NCBI RefSeq assembly: GCF_014203235.1
Contig: NZ_JACHIN010000019.1
Location: forward strand, 1-64,000
Origin: Nonomuraea endophytica
GTDB taxonomy: Bacteria; Actinomycetota; Actinomycetes; Streptosporangiales; Streptosporangiaceae
Direction: 5' to 3'
DNA: 64,000 bases
In this document: positions 33,874-42,251 of the stretch, one piece after another
Position numbering within the stretch: the first letter of the stretch is position 1
Layout: the number at the start of each line of letters is the position of its first letter
The notes under the pieces: generated by a model
Seen by the model: the letters and a program-made list of their open reading frames with translations, nothing else
What the model was told of the DNA's origin: nothing
Databases searched by the model: none
Program-made: the position numbers and the translations under genes

Positions 33874-35661
33874 TTACTGAGCGTGCTTCTCGGGAGTGGC
33901 TCGCCAGAACCCCCGGCTGACCTGTTCGGCTTGCTGCGTTCGGGCCAGGTCCTGGAGTCGCTGATAGACCCAGGTACGGCGCATCCGTGTCGCGCGCATC
34001 AGATCGTTGATCCGGACGCCTTCTGCGGGAGCTTGCCGGAGGGCGGCCATGAGAACCTTCTCGGCTTCCCGAGAAGGGGGCGGTGCGTCTTCTGTGATGG
34101 GCATTTCAGCCGCGCGTTCGAGGGCTTGAACAGAGACGGCATCGAGGGAGGGGCGGTGGGTGGAGTGGCGTTCTGTGGTGGTGTGCACCCCGTGGTCGTC
34201 GAGGAGGTAGGTGCGGGCTCGGCGGGGGATGTCGTGGTCGGGTGAGGAGATCAGGAACTTGCCGGGAGCGTCGAGCTTGTGGGCGTGCCATCCGGTCTTG
34301 ACCATGCCCTGTCCGAGGATCAGGTCCGCGTCTCGGGCTTCGCGAACTCGGAAGCACACCCGGATGTCCATCTGTGAGCGGACCGCGCTCTTGCCCATGG
34401 CGTCCTTGGACGGGCGTTGCGTGGCGGCCACGAGTTGCACGGCGACGGCGCGTCCCCGGCGTGCGATCGAATCGGCATGGTCAATCGCTTGAGGCGCCTC
34501 GCTGGCCAGCTCGGCGTACTCGTCGATGATGATCACGAGTGCCGGACGGGCGGGGGAGGGGTCCCAGACGCGTTTGCCCCGTTGGGCGAGATCGTCGGCG
34601 CGTCCGTCCAGAACGATCACCGCATCTCGCAGGAGCGCTTCTGCCTCCTGCGGGGTCGTCGCCAACCGATCGATGCATGAGGCCCACGGTTGGAGTTCCA
34701 TGCCGCGCTTGAGGTCGATGCCCCACAGAATCACGTCAGGGCAGGCCGTCAGCTCTCCGAGCAGGACGTTCACGCCTCCGGACTTGCCGGCTCCCGACAC
34801 TCCGCCGAACAGGCCGTGTCGCCGTAGCAGGGGGACTCGGACGGGTGCGCCGTCTTCGAAGAGTCCCAGCTTGGCGGGTTGGGTGATGAAGGTGATCGAT
34901 GGGCCTGGCCAGGTGATGGCGTTGGCGTGTGGGTCGGTTTCGATCACGCGTACGTCGGCGCGGTTGGCCTTCTTGCTGGCCACGGGCTGCACGCGGACCC
35001 CGCCGCGGGTGGAGCCGAGCGCGGATTCGAGGCGGGGTACGGCGGCGACGGCGTCTTCCACGGTTTGCCCCAGTCCGAGCCCGAGACGGAAGCGGTAGCC
35101 CCACAGGTCCACGATCGCGGACTGCACGCGGGAGCCTGCCAGACCTGCGGCTTGGGCGATGTCGGGCCATGCGGCCAAGGTGCGTTCGACGCGTACGCGG
35201 GCACGGCGCCGGCGATGTGCCCACCAGGGCGCGGCCAGCACCACGCATCCGATCGCCAGCACGAGTGGCAACGGCTTGGTGAACGGCCCGTGAGCGGTGG
35301 AGGTGGTGAGCCATCCGCCGGCGAACGCCGTGGCGGTGGCGGCGTAGGCCCGTTCGATCGGGCGAGTGAGGTTGACCCATCGGCCCGCGTAGAGCAGCAC
35401 GCCCGCTACGAGAGCCGTGATCCCCGCGACGGTAGGCCACCAAAGCCGATAAGAGCTGTGCAGGATCGTCCCTGTCCCGATGAGCAGCGCGAGCATCGTC
35501 ACCGGAGCCAGTTCGGAACGGTAGCGCCACAGCAACCGGCCCACGCTGGTGATGAGCAGGGGAGCGATGTCGAGGTCATCGGTGATGGAGGCGACAGGTT
35601 GGATGCCGTATCGCCGCATACGGCGAGCGTTTCTGCGTAGCTGATAGCGGCGGTGGCTCAT
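33874..35661 (-). CDS. traB: TraB-like FtsK/SpoIIIE DNA translocase
   Basis: ATP-driven double-stranded DNA pump that moves AICEs between hyphae. 595 residues. Membrane helices lie at ~45-140, followed by a linker. The FtsK domain has Walker A GVSGAGKSG (~288) and Walker B LVIIIDEYAELA (~380), plus RRGRAVAVQLVAATQRPS. The C-terminal ~80 residues form a winged helix (RINDLMRATRMRRTWVYQRLQDLA) like the FtsK-gamma/TraB recognition domain. It overlaps the upstream gene by four bases. Confidence 0.92.
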   Translation of the reverse strand: MSHRRYQLRRNARRMRRYGIQPVASITDDLDIAPLLITSVGRLLWRYRSELAPVTMLALLIGTGTILHSSYRLWWPTVAGITALVAGVLLYAGRWVNLTRPIERAYAATATAFAGGWLTTSTAHGPFTKPLPLVLAIGCVVLAAPWWAHRRRRARVRVERTLAAWPDIAQAAGLAGSRVQSAIVDLWGYRFRLGLGLGQTVEDAVAAVPRLESALGSTRGGVRVQPVASKKANRADVRVIETDPHANAITWPGPSITFITQPAKLGLFEDGAPVRVPLLRRHGLFGGVSGAGKSGGVNVLLGELTACPDVILWGIDLKRGMELQPWASCIDRLATTPQEAEALLRDAVIVLDGRADDLAQRGKRVWDPSPARPALVIIIDEYAELASEAPQAIDHADSIARRGRAVAVQLVAATQRPSKDAMGKSAVRSQMDIRVCFRVREARDADLILGQGMVKTGWHAHKLDAPGKFLISSPDHDIPRRARTYLLDDHGVHTTTERHSTHRPSLDAVSVQALERAAEMPITEDAPPPSREAEKVLMAALRQAPAEGVRINDLMRATRMRRTWVYQRLQDLARTQQAEQVSRGFWRATPEKHAQ

Positions 35662-35999
35662 TTGGCCTCACCCGCCCCGCGCAGAAGGGACTGGTGGGCG
35701 AGTTCGTCTCGGAGGTACCACAGCGGGTCGTGTTCGCCCTCACGATGAGCGGCGAGTGTTGCCTCTGCTGCGGCGATTAGGTTGGCGCGCTCGTAGCGGA
35801 CGCCGTCCAGTTCGGTGCGAAGTCGGCCGAGGTCGTCGGCCAGTGTGCGGGCGTCGCTGAGGGCGGTGGTCAGGTGCTCCCAGATGGATGCGTTGGCGGG
35901 GTTGGCTCGCGCGAGCGTGCTCACGAGGTGGACGGCGGTGTGGTTGCGGGAGAGAACCTCCTGAAGATCAGCGTGCGGATAGGGGTGTCGGTGGGTCAT
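35658..35999 (-). CDS. Hypothetical element protein, 113 residues
   Basis: Starts at ATG 35999 (MTHRHPYPHADLQEVLSRN) with AAGGAGG upstream. Helical and charged: HLVSTLARANPANASIWEHLTTALSDARTLADDLGRLRTELDGVRYERANLI may form a coiled coil. No known family recognised. It is immediately upstream of, and overlaps, traB, so a role in transfer is likely but inferred. Confidence 0.8.
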   Translation of the reverse strand: MTHRHPYPHADLQEVLSRNHTAVHLVSTLARANPANASIWEHLTTALSDARTLADDLGRLRTELDGVRYERANLIAAAEATLAAHREGEHDPLWYLRDELAHQSLLRGAGEAK

Positions 36000-36018
36000 A
36001 GGCGATCGCCTCCTTGGG

Positions 36019-36207
36019 TCATCGGTTGGTGGCCAGGTCCAGCAGGCCATTGAGTACGTGGCGGATGTCGGGAGCCAGCGCGGTTGCGGCCAGCAGGAAC
36101 CCGAACAGCGTGCAGACGATGGCCTGCCACAGGCGTAGCCCGAGATGCCGCAGGGCAATGAACACGGCTACGCCCATGAGCAGGACCAGCGGAACGGATA
36201 CCGACAC
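36019..36207 (-). CDS. Small two-helix membrane protein (Spd-like)
   Basis: 62 residues from GTG 36207, preceded by GGGAGGTG. There are two hydrophobic helices (PLVLLMGVAVFIALRHL and AIVCTLFGFLLAATALA). Tiny membrane proteins in this position of AICEs and Streptomyces plasmids are usually spread (Spd) proteins that help plasmid movement between hyphal compartments. The assignment rests on context only. Confidence 0.75.
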   Translation of the reverse strand: MSVSVPLVLLMGVAVFIALRHLGLRLWQAIVCTLFGFLLAATALAPDIRHVLNGLLDLATNR

Positions 36208-36240
36208 GGCACATCACCTCCCTTCTTGGTCTGGACGGGC

Positions 36241-36375
36241 TCAGATGCTGTCGTGATGGGCCCTACGCCGACGCCAGCGGTAGCGGGCGCGGCACTTCAC
36301 GCACGAGCGGTTTCCGGGGAGTACGGCAGCGCCGCACGGACATTCGCCAACGAGCGATCGGGGAAGGGGTTTCAA
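36241..36375 (-). CDS. 44-residue zinc-ribbon-like mobile element protein
   Basis: TTG at 36375, coupled to the stop of the upstream gene (TTGA), encodes MKPLPRSLVGECPCGAAV... The cysteines form CPC and, 14 residues on, CVKC, consistent with a single zinc ribbon. A very basic tail follows (RARYRWRRRRAHH). Short CxC/CxxC basic proteins of this kind accompany traB in AICEs. The function is unknown. Confidence 0.68.
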   Translation of the reverse strand: MKPLPRSLVGECPCGAAVLPGNRSCVKCRARYRWRRRRAHHDSI

Positions 36376-36584
36376 GGGCAGTCACCTCCTCTCCGGGCGG
36401 ACGGTACGGACGTGTAGGCGCCGACCAGACGTCGTGTGATCCGCTCGGCGTGACTCGCCTGTTCGCTGTCGAGGCGGCGACGGCCGTCCTCGGCGCGGAT
36501 GGCGATCACCACGATCAGGAACAGCACGAACGTGGCGACGGCCAGGACCAGGGCAGCGAGGATGATTAAGAGAGGGATGTCCAT
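36372..36584 (-). CDS. Small single-helix membrane protein
   Basis: 70 residues from ATG 36584. A long N-terminal hydrophobic stretch (LLIILAALVLAVATFVLFLIVVIAI) is followed by a charged cytosolic tail. It is coupled to the downstream zinc protein gene by a 4-base overlap and belongs to the transfer-associated set. Confidence 0.75.
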   Translation of the reverse strand: MDIPLLIILAALVLAVATFVLFLIVVIAIRAEDGRRRLDSEQASHAERITRRLVGAYTSVPSARRGGDCP

Positions 36585-36591
36585 GTACGGC

Positions 36592-36942
36592 TCACGCCCC
36601 CGAGCCGTAGTGGAGGCGGAAGTTGGAGCGGTAGGACTGGTGGGCGTCGTAGGCGTCCTCGGCCTCCTGCTCGATGGCCACGATCGTGTACTCGACGCTG
36701 CCGAGCACGAGGGTGGCGAAGTGCTGGCCGGAGCGCCTGCGCACCGGCAGGCCGTGCAGCGCCGCGACCCGCTCGACCTCGGCGATTGCCTCGGCGTTTG
36801 TGTCGAAGATCGGGTTGAAGCTGAGGCTCACGACGCCGTGCTGCGAGACGGGCAACGCGGGGTGCTCTTCCAGATACCTGGCGAACTGGCGCAGATCCGC
36901 GATGAGCTGAGCGCGGTGTGCCGTGTTCTGAGTGTCGTTCAT
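36592..36942 (-). CDS. Hypothetical element protein, 116 residues
   Basis: Starts MNDTQNTAHRAQLIADLRQFARYLEEHPALPVS, with GGGAG upstream, and ends with an aromatic-rich YRSNFRLHYGSGA. It appears to be a soluble alpha/beta protein. No family is assigned. It is the first gene of the leftward transfer operon, and its promoter region carries the two identical operators, so it is probably repressed by the divergent GntR regulator. Confidence 0.78.
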   Translation of the reverse strand: MNDTQNTAHRAQLIADLRQFARYLEEHPALPVSQHGVVSLSFNPIFDTNAEAIAEVERVAALHGLPVRRRSGQHFATLVLGSVEYTIVAIEQEAEDAYDAHQSYRSNFRLHYGSGA

Positions 36943-36987
36943 GGGGATCAGCTCCCTTCGCGAGCGGAGCGCCGACCCGATTAGGCC

Positions 36988-37035
36988 AACGTAGTACGTT
37001 GAACGTTTACAACTGTACGGCTAACGTAGTACGTT
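36988..37035. promoter_or_regulatory. Two identical operators AACGTAGTACGTT
   Basis: The 13-base word AACGTAGTACGTT, with perfect 6-base inverted arms around G, occurs at 36988-37000 and 37023-37035, 35 bases centre to centre. It lies between the leftward transfer operon and the rightward gntR gene. This is the expected layout for a KorSA/GntR repressor controlling itself and transfer genes. Confidence 0.85.
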
Positions 37036-37108
37036 GTGTCAACGGGTTCAGGGACCCAAACCGCAGAATTTCTCCGGGGCGCCGCGAAGCCCCAGGTAGG
37101 AGCCACTC

Positions 37109-37867
37109 GTGATGGAGATCAAAGCGCCGGTCTCCCGGTGGAAGCAGGTCGCCGAATACCTCCGGGAACGCATCCTCGACGGCACCTTCCCCGCTGGACA
37201 GGCTCTCCCATCCGAACAGCAGCTAGCCGAAGAGTTCGGCCTCTCCCGCCCGACGATCCGCAACGCCATCAACGAGCTGAAGGCCGCGGGCTTGGTCGAG
37301 GTGCAACGCCCGAAGGGAACATTCGTCCGCTCGCCCTCCGCGCGCCCGGCCCGAGCCGACCACCGCGGCCTCACCCGAACAGCAACGGGCGGCTACGTAG
37401 ACAGTGACCAAGAGTCCTGGCGAGAAGTGGATTCGCCGTCTCACCTGCGCATCAACTCCGCACTTCCGCAAGCCGAACTCCTCGCCATCCCTCCGGGGGA
37501 ACCGATGCTCGTGCGGATGGCGCTGGAGAGAGCCGATGGGGTGGCGCGCATGCGCCGGCTCAGCGTGCCGTTCAGTGTCGCTCAGGACACCCCATGGGCC
37601 GACGACCCCGCGCTTCCAGCTCCGTCAGAGGTCTACGGCTATTTCGACCCGCGTGGCCGTCTGAGCTGGCAAGAGTATGTGCGGGCACGTATGCCGCTGC
37701 CGGATGAGGCAGAGACGTTGAAGGCCATGCCGGGAACGCCGGTCCTTCACATCACTCGCGTCGCGACTCTGGACAAGCGACCGGTCGCACTGGAAGAGGT
37801 GGTGGTGTGTGGGGACGCGCTAGAGGCCGTCTACACCATCACCGCGTCGAAACCACGGAGTCGATGA
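37109..37867 (+). CDS. GntR-family repressor with UTRA domain (KorSA-like)
   Basis: 252 residues; GTG 37109 or ATG 37112 start with TAGGAG upstream. N-terminal winged helix residues ~8-75 (LPSEQQLAEEFGLSRPTIRNAINELKAAGLVEVQRPKGTFV), C-terminal UTRA ligand domain (~95-245). It is divergent from the transfer operon. In AICEs this class of regulator keeps transfer and replication genes silent during growth. Confidence 0.9.
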   Translation: MMEIKAPVSRWKQVAEYLRERILDGTFPAGQALPSEQQLAEEFGLSRPTIRNAINELKAAGLVEVQRPKGTFVRSPSARPARADHRGLTRTATGGYVDSDQESWREVDSPSHLRINSALPQAELLAIPPGEPMLVRMALERADGVARMRRLSVPFSVAQDTPWADDPALPAPSEVYGYFDPRGRLSWQEYVRARMPLPDEAETLKAMPGTPVLHITRVATLDKRPVALEEVVVCGDALEAVYTITASKPRSR

Positions 37868-38099
37868 CGCGTCCCTGGATCAGTGGTGGAGTGGGCTGCT
37901 CTTCGCATTGCCGCAGGCGAGCGTATGCGCACGCTCTGAGATACATGCCGTACAGAGTCCGGGCCTCGGATACGTCCAGGCCGAAGTAGTCGAGAAACTC
38001 GACTCTGGTCATGCTCGCTGATTCACGGGTGTGCGCCCATGCGAGTGCTTCAAGCTGGTCGGCAACTCGTTGGGCGGTTCTGATGTTCCGATGACTCAT
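37839..38099 (-). CDS. Hypothetical protein, 86 residues
   Basis: Starts at ATG 38099 (MSHRNIRTAQRVADQLEALAWAHTRES) and contains the helical FLDYFGLDVSEARTLYGMYLRACAYARLRQC. It is the last gene of a four-gene leftward operon, overlapping the upstream gene by four bases and the convergent gntR by 29. No family recognised. Confidence 0.7.
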   Translation of the reverse strand: MSHRNIRTAQRVADQLEALAWAHTRESASMTRVEFLDYFGLDVSEARTLYGMYLRACAYARLRQCEEQPTPPLIQGRVIDSVVSTR

Positions 38100-38398
38100 T
38101 TGGCCCTGCTCTGCGGCTTGGTGCGGGCCAGGGCGTACTGACGAGCGACGCGTCGAGCGGCTCTTGGCGGGTCGATGGCCGGATGCCAGGCGTAGACGGC
38201 GCGGTGGAATCTGTCGTTCCATCCGGTGCGCCACCAGAAGCGATGGCCGTTGCACCACACGACCAGACCGGTGTCGATGAAGGCGAGCGCCAGCCCATAG
38301 CCTGCATGCACTTCGGCGGTGATCCCCTCGCGCTCCAAAGCTTGCCCAAGCGCCCTCACGGCCAGGATCTCAGTAGCGTTTCCCACAGGGCTATTCAC
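38096..38398 (-). CDS. Hypothetical protein, 100 residues
   Basis: GTG 38398 (MNSPVGNATEILAVRALGQALEREGITAEVHAGYGLALAFIDTGLVVWCNGHRFWWRTG) is preceded by CAGGGGC. A longer GTG start at 38425 would overlap the upstream stop. The WCNGHRFWWR region and alpha/beta pattern recall small proteins found beside anti-sigma-like ATPases in actinomycete islands. Function unknown. Confidence 0.7.
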   Translation of the reverse strand: MNSPVGNATEILAVRALGQALEREGITAEVHAGYGLALAFIDTGLVVWCNGHRFWWRTGWNDRFHRAVYAWHPAIDPPRAARRVARQYALARTKPQSRAK

Positions 38399-38412
38399 GG
38401 CAACGCCCCTGC

Positions 38413-38709
38413 TCAGGCCGCGCACTCGTCGTCAACCGACCGACGCGCGGCCATCTCGGCGAGGGCCTGTGCGATCAATGCGGCAGTCTGGGGCGTCACT
38501 CGGCCTAGCTCGACGAATCCGGCGCCGAACTCGTTGACGTCCGCTCGCAGGTACGGCATGGCGTCCGGAGAGCCGATGGCCGTGAGCGCCTCCTTGACGC
38601 TGGCCACGGAATGCTGTGCTCGTGCCCACTCGCGGACGTAGCCGACTCCGTCTTCCAGCAGAAAGGCCGGATCTCCCTCTGCCCAGCGCGCCTCAGAAAG
38701 CTCACCCAT
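38413..38709 (-). CDS. Hypothetical protein, 98 residues
   Basis: Starts MGELSEARWAEGDPAFLLEDGVGYVREWARAQHSVASVKEALTAIG and ends SVDDECAA. A mixed helical acidic protein; no family recognised. It overlaps the ATPase gene by eight bases, so the two are translationally linked. Confidence 0.7.
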   Translation of the reverse strand: MGELSEARWAEGDPAFLLEDGVGYVREWARAQHSVASVKEALTAIGSPDAMPYLRADVNEFGAGFVELGRVTPQTAALIAQALAEMAARRSVDDECAA

Positions 38710-39217
38710 GAGAACCGCCCCTTTCCGTCGTCAGATCGGAGCGGGAGAAGGGAGCGTCGCTGCGGCGGTCGATCTCGCACCACACGGCCTTGCCGGCATC
38801 AGTGACGCGTACGCCGTACCGGTCGGCATAGCCGTGTACGAGCTGCATGCCGTACCCGAACGTGGCCAGTTCCTCGGGCACGCGCAGGACCGGAAGATTG
38901 CGCGCGTCCGGATCGCGTACCTCGATGCGCAGGGTACGCGCCGCATAGATGGCCAGGAGCCGTACCGGTAAGGCTTCGTCGCTCCATCCGATGGCGTGGC
39001 GGACCGCGTTGCTGACCAGTTCGGCGGTGATCAATGCCGCGGGTTCAACAAGGTCTGGAAGGCGCCAGAGGAGGAGCAGATCCGATATGCAGTGCCGCGC
39101 TGTGTGCGACGACTCGGAGGTGAGGGGCAGCAGATAGGCGCGCGTCCGGTAGTCGTCCGGTAGTTGCGAGTACGGCAGTGCCTGACGGTCGTCGACGACC
39201 CTGAACTTGTGTCCCAT
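38702..39217 (-). CDS. ATP-binding protein, anti-sigma-factor-like (HATPase_c_2)
   Basis: 171 residues from ATG 39217, chosen over GTG 39229 because GGAGGTG is then properly spaced. GHKL motifs: N box ITAELVSNAVRHA (~70) and G1 box ATFGYGMQLVHG (~130). Stand-alone ATPases of this RsbW/SpoIIAB-like type are abundant in actinomycetes and may bind sigma or anti-anti-sigma partners. It is the first gene of a four-gene operon of otherwise unknown proteins. Confidence 0.85.
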   Translation of the reverse strand: MGHKFRVVDDRQALPYSQLPDDYRTRAYLLPLTSESSHTARHCISDLLLLWRLPDLVEPAALITAELVSNAVRHAIGWSDEALPVRLLAIYAARTLRIEVRDPDARNLPVLRVPEELATFGYGMQLVHGYADRYGVRVTDAGKAVWCEIDRRSDAPFSRSDLTTERGGSHG

Positions 39218-39246
39218 CTGGTCCTTCACCTCCTTCCCTTCACCCG

Positions 39247-39266
39247 GTGTCGAGTGCGCTCGACAC
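39247..39266. promoter_or_regulatory. Inverted repeat upstream of the ATPase operon
   Basis: GTGTCGAG and CTCGACAC form perfect 8-bp arms around TGCG, 30 bases before the ATPase start. Size and place suggest an operator, possibly for the upstream Xre/TPR regulator. A hairpin without a U-run cannot be excluded. Confidence 0.5.
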
Positions 39267-39287
39267 TAGGTGGGGATGGAGGTGGCC

Positions 39288-39308
39288 ACCCGCGCTGTGA
39301 GCGCGGGT
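39288..39308 (-). terminator. GC hairpin after the Xre/TPR gene
   Basis: ACCCGCGC pairs with GCGCGGGT around a 5-base loop, 17 bases beyond the stop of the leftward Xre/TPR gene. There is no U-run, so termination is only probable. Confidence 0.4.
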
Positions 39309-39324
39309 TAGCAGGTAGCGCGGG

Positions 39325-40533
39325 TCAGTCGAGGAGGCCGACCCGGCGGGCGAGAGCGCGTACCTGAGGCTGGAACGTGGGCCGTGCGCGCTTGAGCAGA
39401 GACCGCACGAGATCGCGAGCCAGGGTGTTGTAGCGCAGGTCCTCCGGGCCGCTCGCCTCGGCGTTCATGAGGTGGAGGATGACCGCGGCGTCCTCCTGTC
39501 GCTGGTCGTAGCAACGGGCGACTTCCAGCGCGAACGTCATCCGGCGTTCCAGCGAAGGGGAGTGGTTCACGTCGAGCTGGTCCGCGATGTGCAGCGCCTC
39601 GGCTACTTCGCCGGCCTCCATCTCGACACTGACCAGGTGCAGGCCGACGTTCAGCGGCCCGAACACAGTCCAAAAGACGTTGCCCTCACCGGCGTCACCA
39701 GCGGCCTCGGTAGCCGACCCTTGGATGCGTTCCCGCGCGGTCCAATGATCGTGGCGACGACCGGAGGCAATGGCGGCGACGAGCCACAACGCGCCCTCAA
39801 GAGCGGCCTGGTCAGGATGGCGCTCGGGCACCTCACGACGCAGTTCCTCGATGGACCGCATGGCCACGTCCTCGGCGCCCTCAGCCTCTCCCTGGGACAG
39901 GAGAATCTGGCCAAGGTTCCACTTGGCAGCGGCGACTCTCAGCGGGTCATCCGCGTTCTCCGCGGCGGTCACGGCGCGGTCGGCGACCATGAGCGACAGA
40001 TCCGTCCGCCCAACGCGCTTGGTGAAGGTTCTCAGCAGGTAGTACAGATCGGCCGAGATCCGATACGCCTCCCTCCGCGAGCTGGCGTCCGTCGAGGACC
40101 GGAGCGCGCGAACGGCGCCCTGGACATCGCGCGTGAGGTCCGGGACGAGCGTGCTCACTTCAGTGAAGCGATTCGTGGACCCCTGCCACAGCCCCCAAGC
40201 ACTCTCGACCCGCGCTCTGAGCGCGGGCAGATCGGGACTCTCGTCGAGGGGAACGTCATAGGTGGTCAGCACGCGTTGCAGTTGACCCGCGACCGGGTGA
40301 AGCACACTGTCGCCTTCAAGAGAAGGCTCACCGATCAGCACCGCGACAGGCACATCCAACACACGGGCGAGCTGGTGAAGCAAGGCGATCGTCGGCGTGC
40401 GAACCCCGCGCTCGATCTGGCTCAGATAGTTCTCACTTATACCCGCCAGGCCGGCGACCACGGCTTGCTTCTTGTTGCGGGCAGTGCGGTAAAAGCGAAC
40501 CCGCTCACCGATAGGGATCTCCACCGAACCCAC
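39325..40533 (-). CDS. Xre helix-turn-helix regulator with TPR-like C-terminal region
   Basis: About 402 residues. HTH domain ~8-70: RVRFYRTARNKKQAVVAGLAGISENYLSQIERGVRTPTIALLHQLARVL. The remaining ~330 residues are helical repeats (LRVAAAKWNLGQILLSQGEAEGAEDVAMRSIEEL and similar), as in quorum-type TPR regulators. GTG 40533 follows AGGAGG closely; GTG 40524 is an alternative. It is divergent from the HAD gene, a pairing I would expect to share control. It might respond to a peptide or small ligand, but this is inference. Confidence 0.82.
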   Translation of the reverse strand: MGSVEIPIGERVRFYRTARNKKQAVVAGLAGISENYLSQIERGVRTPTIALLHQLARVLDVPVAVLIGEPSLEGDSVLHPVAGQLQRVLTTYDVPLDESPDLPALRARVESAWGLWQGSTNRFTEVSTLVPDLTRDVQGAVRALRSSTDASSRREAYRISADLYYLLRTFTKRVGRTDLSLMVADRAVTAAENADDPLRVAAAKWNLGQILLSQGEAEGAEDVAMRSIEELRREVPERHPDQAALEGALWLVAAIASGRRHDHWTARERIQGSATEAAGDAGEGNVFWTVFGPLNVGLHLVSVEMEAGEVAEALHIADQLDVNHSPSLERRMTFALEVARCYDQRQEDAAVILHLMNAEASGPEDLRYNTLARDLVRSLLKRARPTFQPQVRALARRVGLLD

Positions 40534-40657
40534 GGGGCCTCCTGCACATCCATCGTCACCAGCGTGCCCGCGAACCACCGCTCTCCACCGTAGGCCGGAA
40601 CGCCGAATCCCGTGAGAGTCTTGGCATGCGCAATCTCGTCAGGGGAAGGGCGGATCT

Positions 40658-41380
40658 GTGACCACTCACCGGCTCGTGCTCTGGGACATCGATCACACCC
40701 TGATCGAGACAGGAGGAGTCGGGCGCGAGGTGTTCGCCGCAGCCTTCGAGCAGACGACCGGCGTCCCCATGAAGGACATGGCCGACCCCAGCGGCCGGAC
40801 CGAACTGGTCATCTTCGGCGAAACCCTCGACCTGCACGAGATTCCACGCTCGGATGAGTATTTCCGGCACTTCATCGAACTCCAGGCCCGCGGATATGAG
40901 GAGCGGGCGCATGAGATGCGGCTACGAGGACGCGTGCTGCCCGGTGCAGTGACCGCACTTCAATCGGTGGGTCGGCTGGCAGGTGTTGTTCAATCGGTCC
41001 TCACGGGGAATACCAGGCTCTCAGCAGAGGCCAAGCTCCGCATCTTCGACCTGGACCATCTCGTCGATCTTGAGATCGGAAGTTATGGTGAGGACGATCC
41101 GGTCCGAGCCAAGCTGGTGCCCATCGCCCAGGAACGGGCCGAACGCAAGCTTGGCCGCAGGTTCACGCGCGATACGACGATTCTGATCGGGGATACGCCG
41201 CAAGATGTGACGGCAGGGCGCGAGGGCGGAGCCCATGTGATCGCTGTCGCCTCAGGGAAGAGCACAGCGACAGATCTGAAAGATGCCGGCGCCGAAACCG
41301 TCATGCCAGATCTGACTGATGGCATGGCACTGGCTAGGGCGATTGAAGTTCGCGGTACCTCGACTGGCCACGTTGACTGA
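40658..41380 (+). CDS. HAD-family hydrolase
   Basis: 240 residues from GTG 40658. HAD motif I is LWDIDHTLIE (nucleophile Asp near residue 10). Motif II is VLTGNT, and motif IV is ILIGDTPQDVTAGREGG. A helical cap lies between motifs I and II, as in phosphoglycolate-phosphatase-like enzymes. The substrate is unknown. It is divergent from the Xre/TPR regulator. Confidence 0.88.
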   Translation: MTTHRLVLWDIDHTLIETGGVGREVFAAAFEQTTGVPMKDMADPSGRTELVIFGETLDLHEIPRSDEYFRHFIELQARGYEERAHEMRLRGRVLPGAVTALQSVGRLAGVVQSVLTGNTRLSAEAKLRIFDLDHLVDLEIGSYGEDDPVRAKLVPIAQERAERKLGRRFTRDTTILIGDTPQDVTAGREGGAHVIAVASGKSTATDLKDAGAETVMPDLTDGMALARAIEVRGTSTGHVD

Positions 41381-41391
41381 GTGACCTGGAC

Positions 41392-41661
41392 CTACTCAGC
41401 ATCTCCATCGAGAACCGGAACCACGACAAACTCCGATGCGGAGACGATCTCCCGCACCGCACTCACCTGAGCAGCGGTTGTCCGCAAGACGAGTTGCCAT
41501 TGCTGCGCTTCTACCATGGCGCTGCCTTGCATGAAGATCGACACAATCGGACCGGCGACCTGGGCACTTGTCGCTAGCTGGTCATGAATGAGGTTCTGAG
41601 CGAGCGCGTATGCGTCCTCACGGCTTTCGGCCGTGGTGAGGATCTGGACTTGGTCCGCCAT
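41392..41661 (-). CDS. CutA-like protein, short form
   Basis: 89 residues from ATG 41661 (MADQVQILTTAESREDAYALAQNLIHDQLATSAQVAGPIVSIF). This matches the first two thirds of the trimeric CutA1 ferredoxin-like fold. The C-terminal helix-strand with the HPYE-type motif of typical ~105-residue CutA is shortened and altered (SEFVVVPVLDGDAE). The role (metal tolerance or ligand binding) is unproven. It converges on the HAD gene. Confidence 0.68.
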   Translation of the reverse strand: MADQVQILTTAESREDAYALAQNLIHDQLATSAQVAGPIVSIFMQGSAMVEAQQWQLVLRTTAAQVSAVREIVSASEFVVVPVLDGDAE

Positions 41662-42251
41662 CAGCCATCCTGCGGGTCGATTTGGGTGCTCTGCAGGTGT
41701 GATGCTACGCCGTGCTGGCTTCGGGGGTTGCTGATTGATCAACAGGATGCTCAGGCTGTCCGTTGGAGCTGTCCAAAAGGATCCATGCCTGCGGCTCTTA
41801 AGGCTGGCCTGGGCTTCAGACGACCTCTCTTCCGCAATCGACTCGCGAACTCAGCAGACAAAGTTCGCGTATCAAGCCGTGGGTTGTACGGACTGTGCCA
41901 GCCCTGCATACGGAAACGGCCTGGCCAAAATTCGTCGCATAGGCGAATAAATACCGGCTTGCGACACTCAAATTCGTTGAGATGAGTATTGGAACCCAGG
42001 GCCTTGTCAGGCTCGTCAAGATCCGCCCGACAGATTTGCGAAATATAGAGCGATGGCGTGCCACTTGGCCCATCATGTGATCTGGCGGTACACGCGTGGG
42101 CAGGTTGTTGCCCGACTGGTTGTCTTTGCCGGATACAAGGGCCCAATCGGGAAGTATTCGGTGCAGTGCCAGGCGTGCGCAGGCGATGCCTCGCTTGCAG
42201 CTGTCTATCTATGTCAGACGCGAAGTTGGCCTACCGTAATGAGATTTGCTT
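41662..42251. other. 590-base gap without a recognised gene
   Basis: Lower GC than its surroundings. Several open frames of 60-100 codons cross it on both strands, but none has a good ribosome site or a recognisable sequence. It probably contains the promoter of the STAND gene and may mark the edge of a separate transferred segment. Confidence 0.5.
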
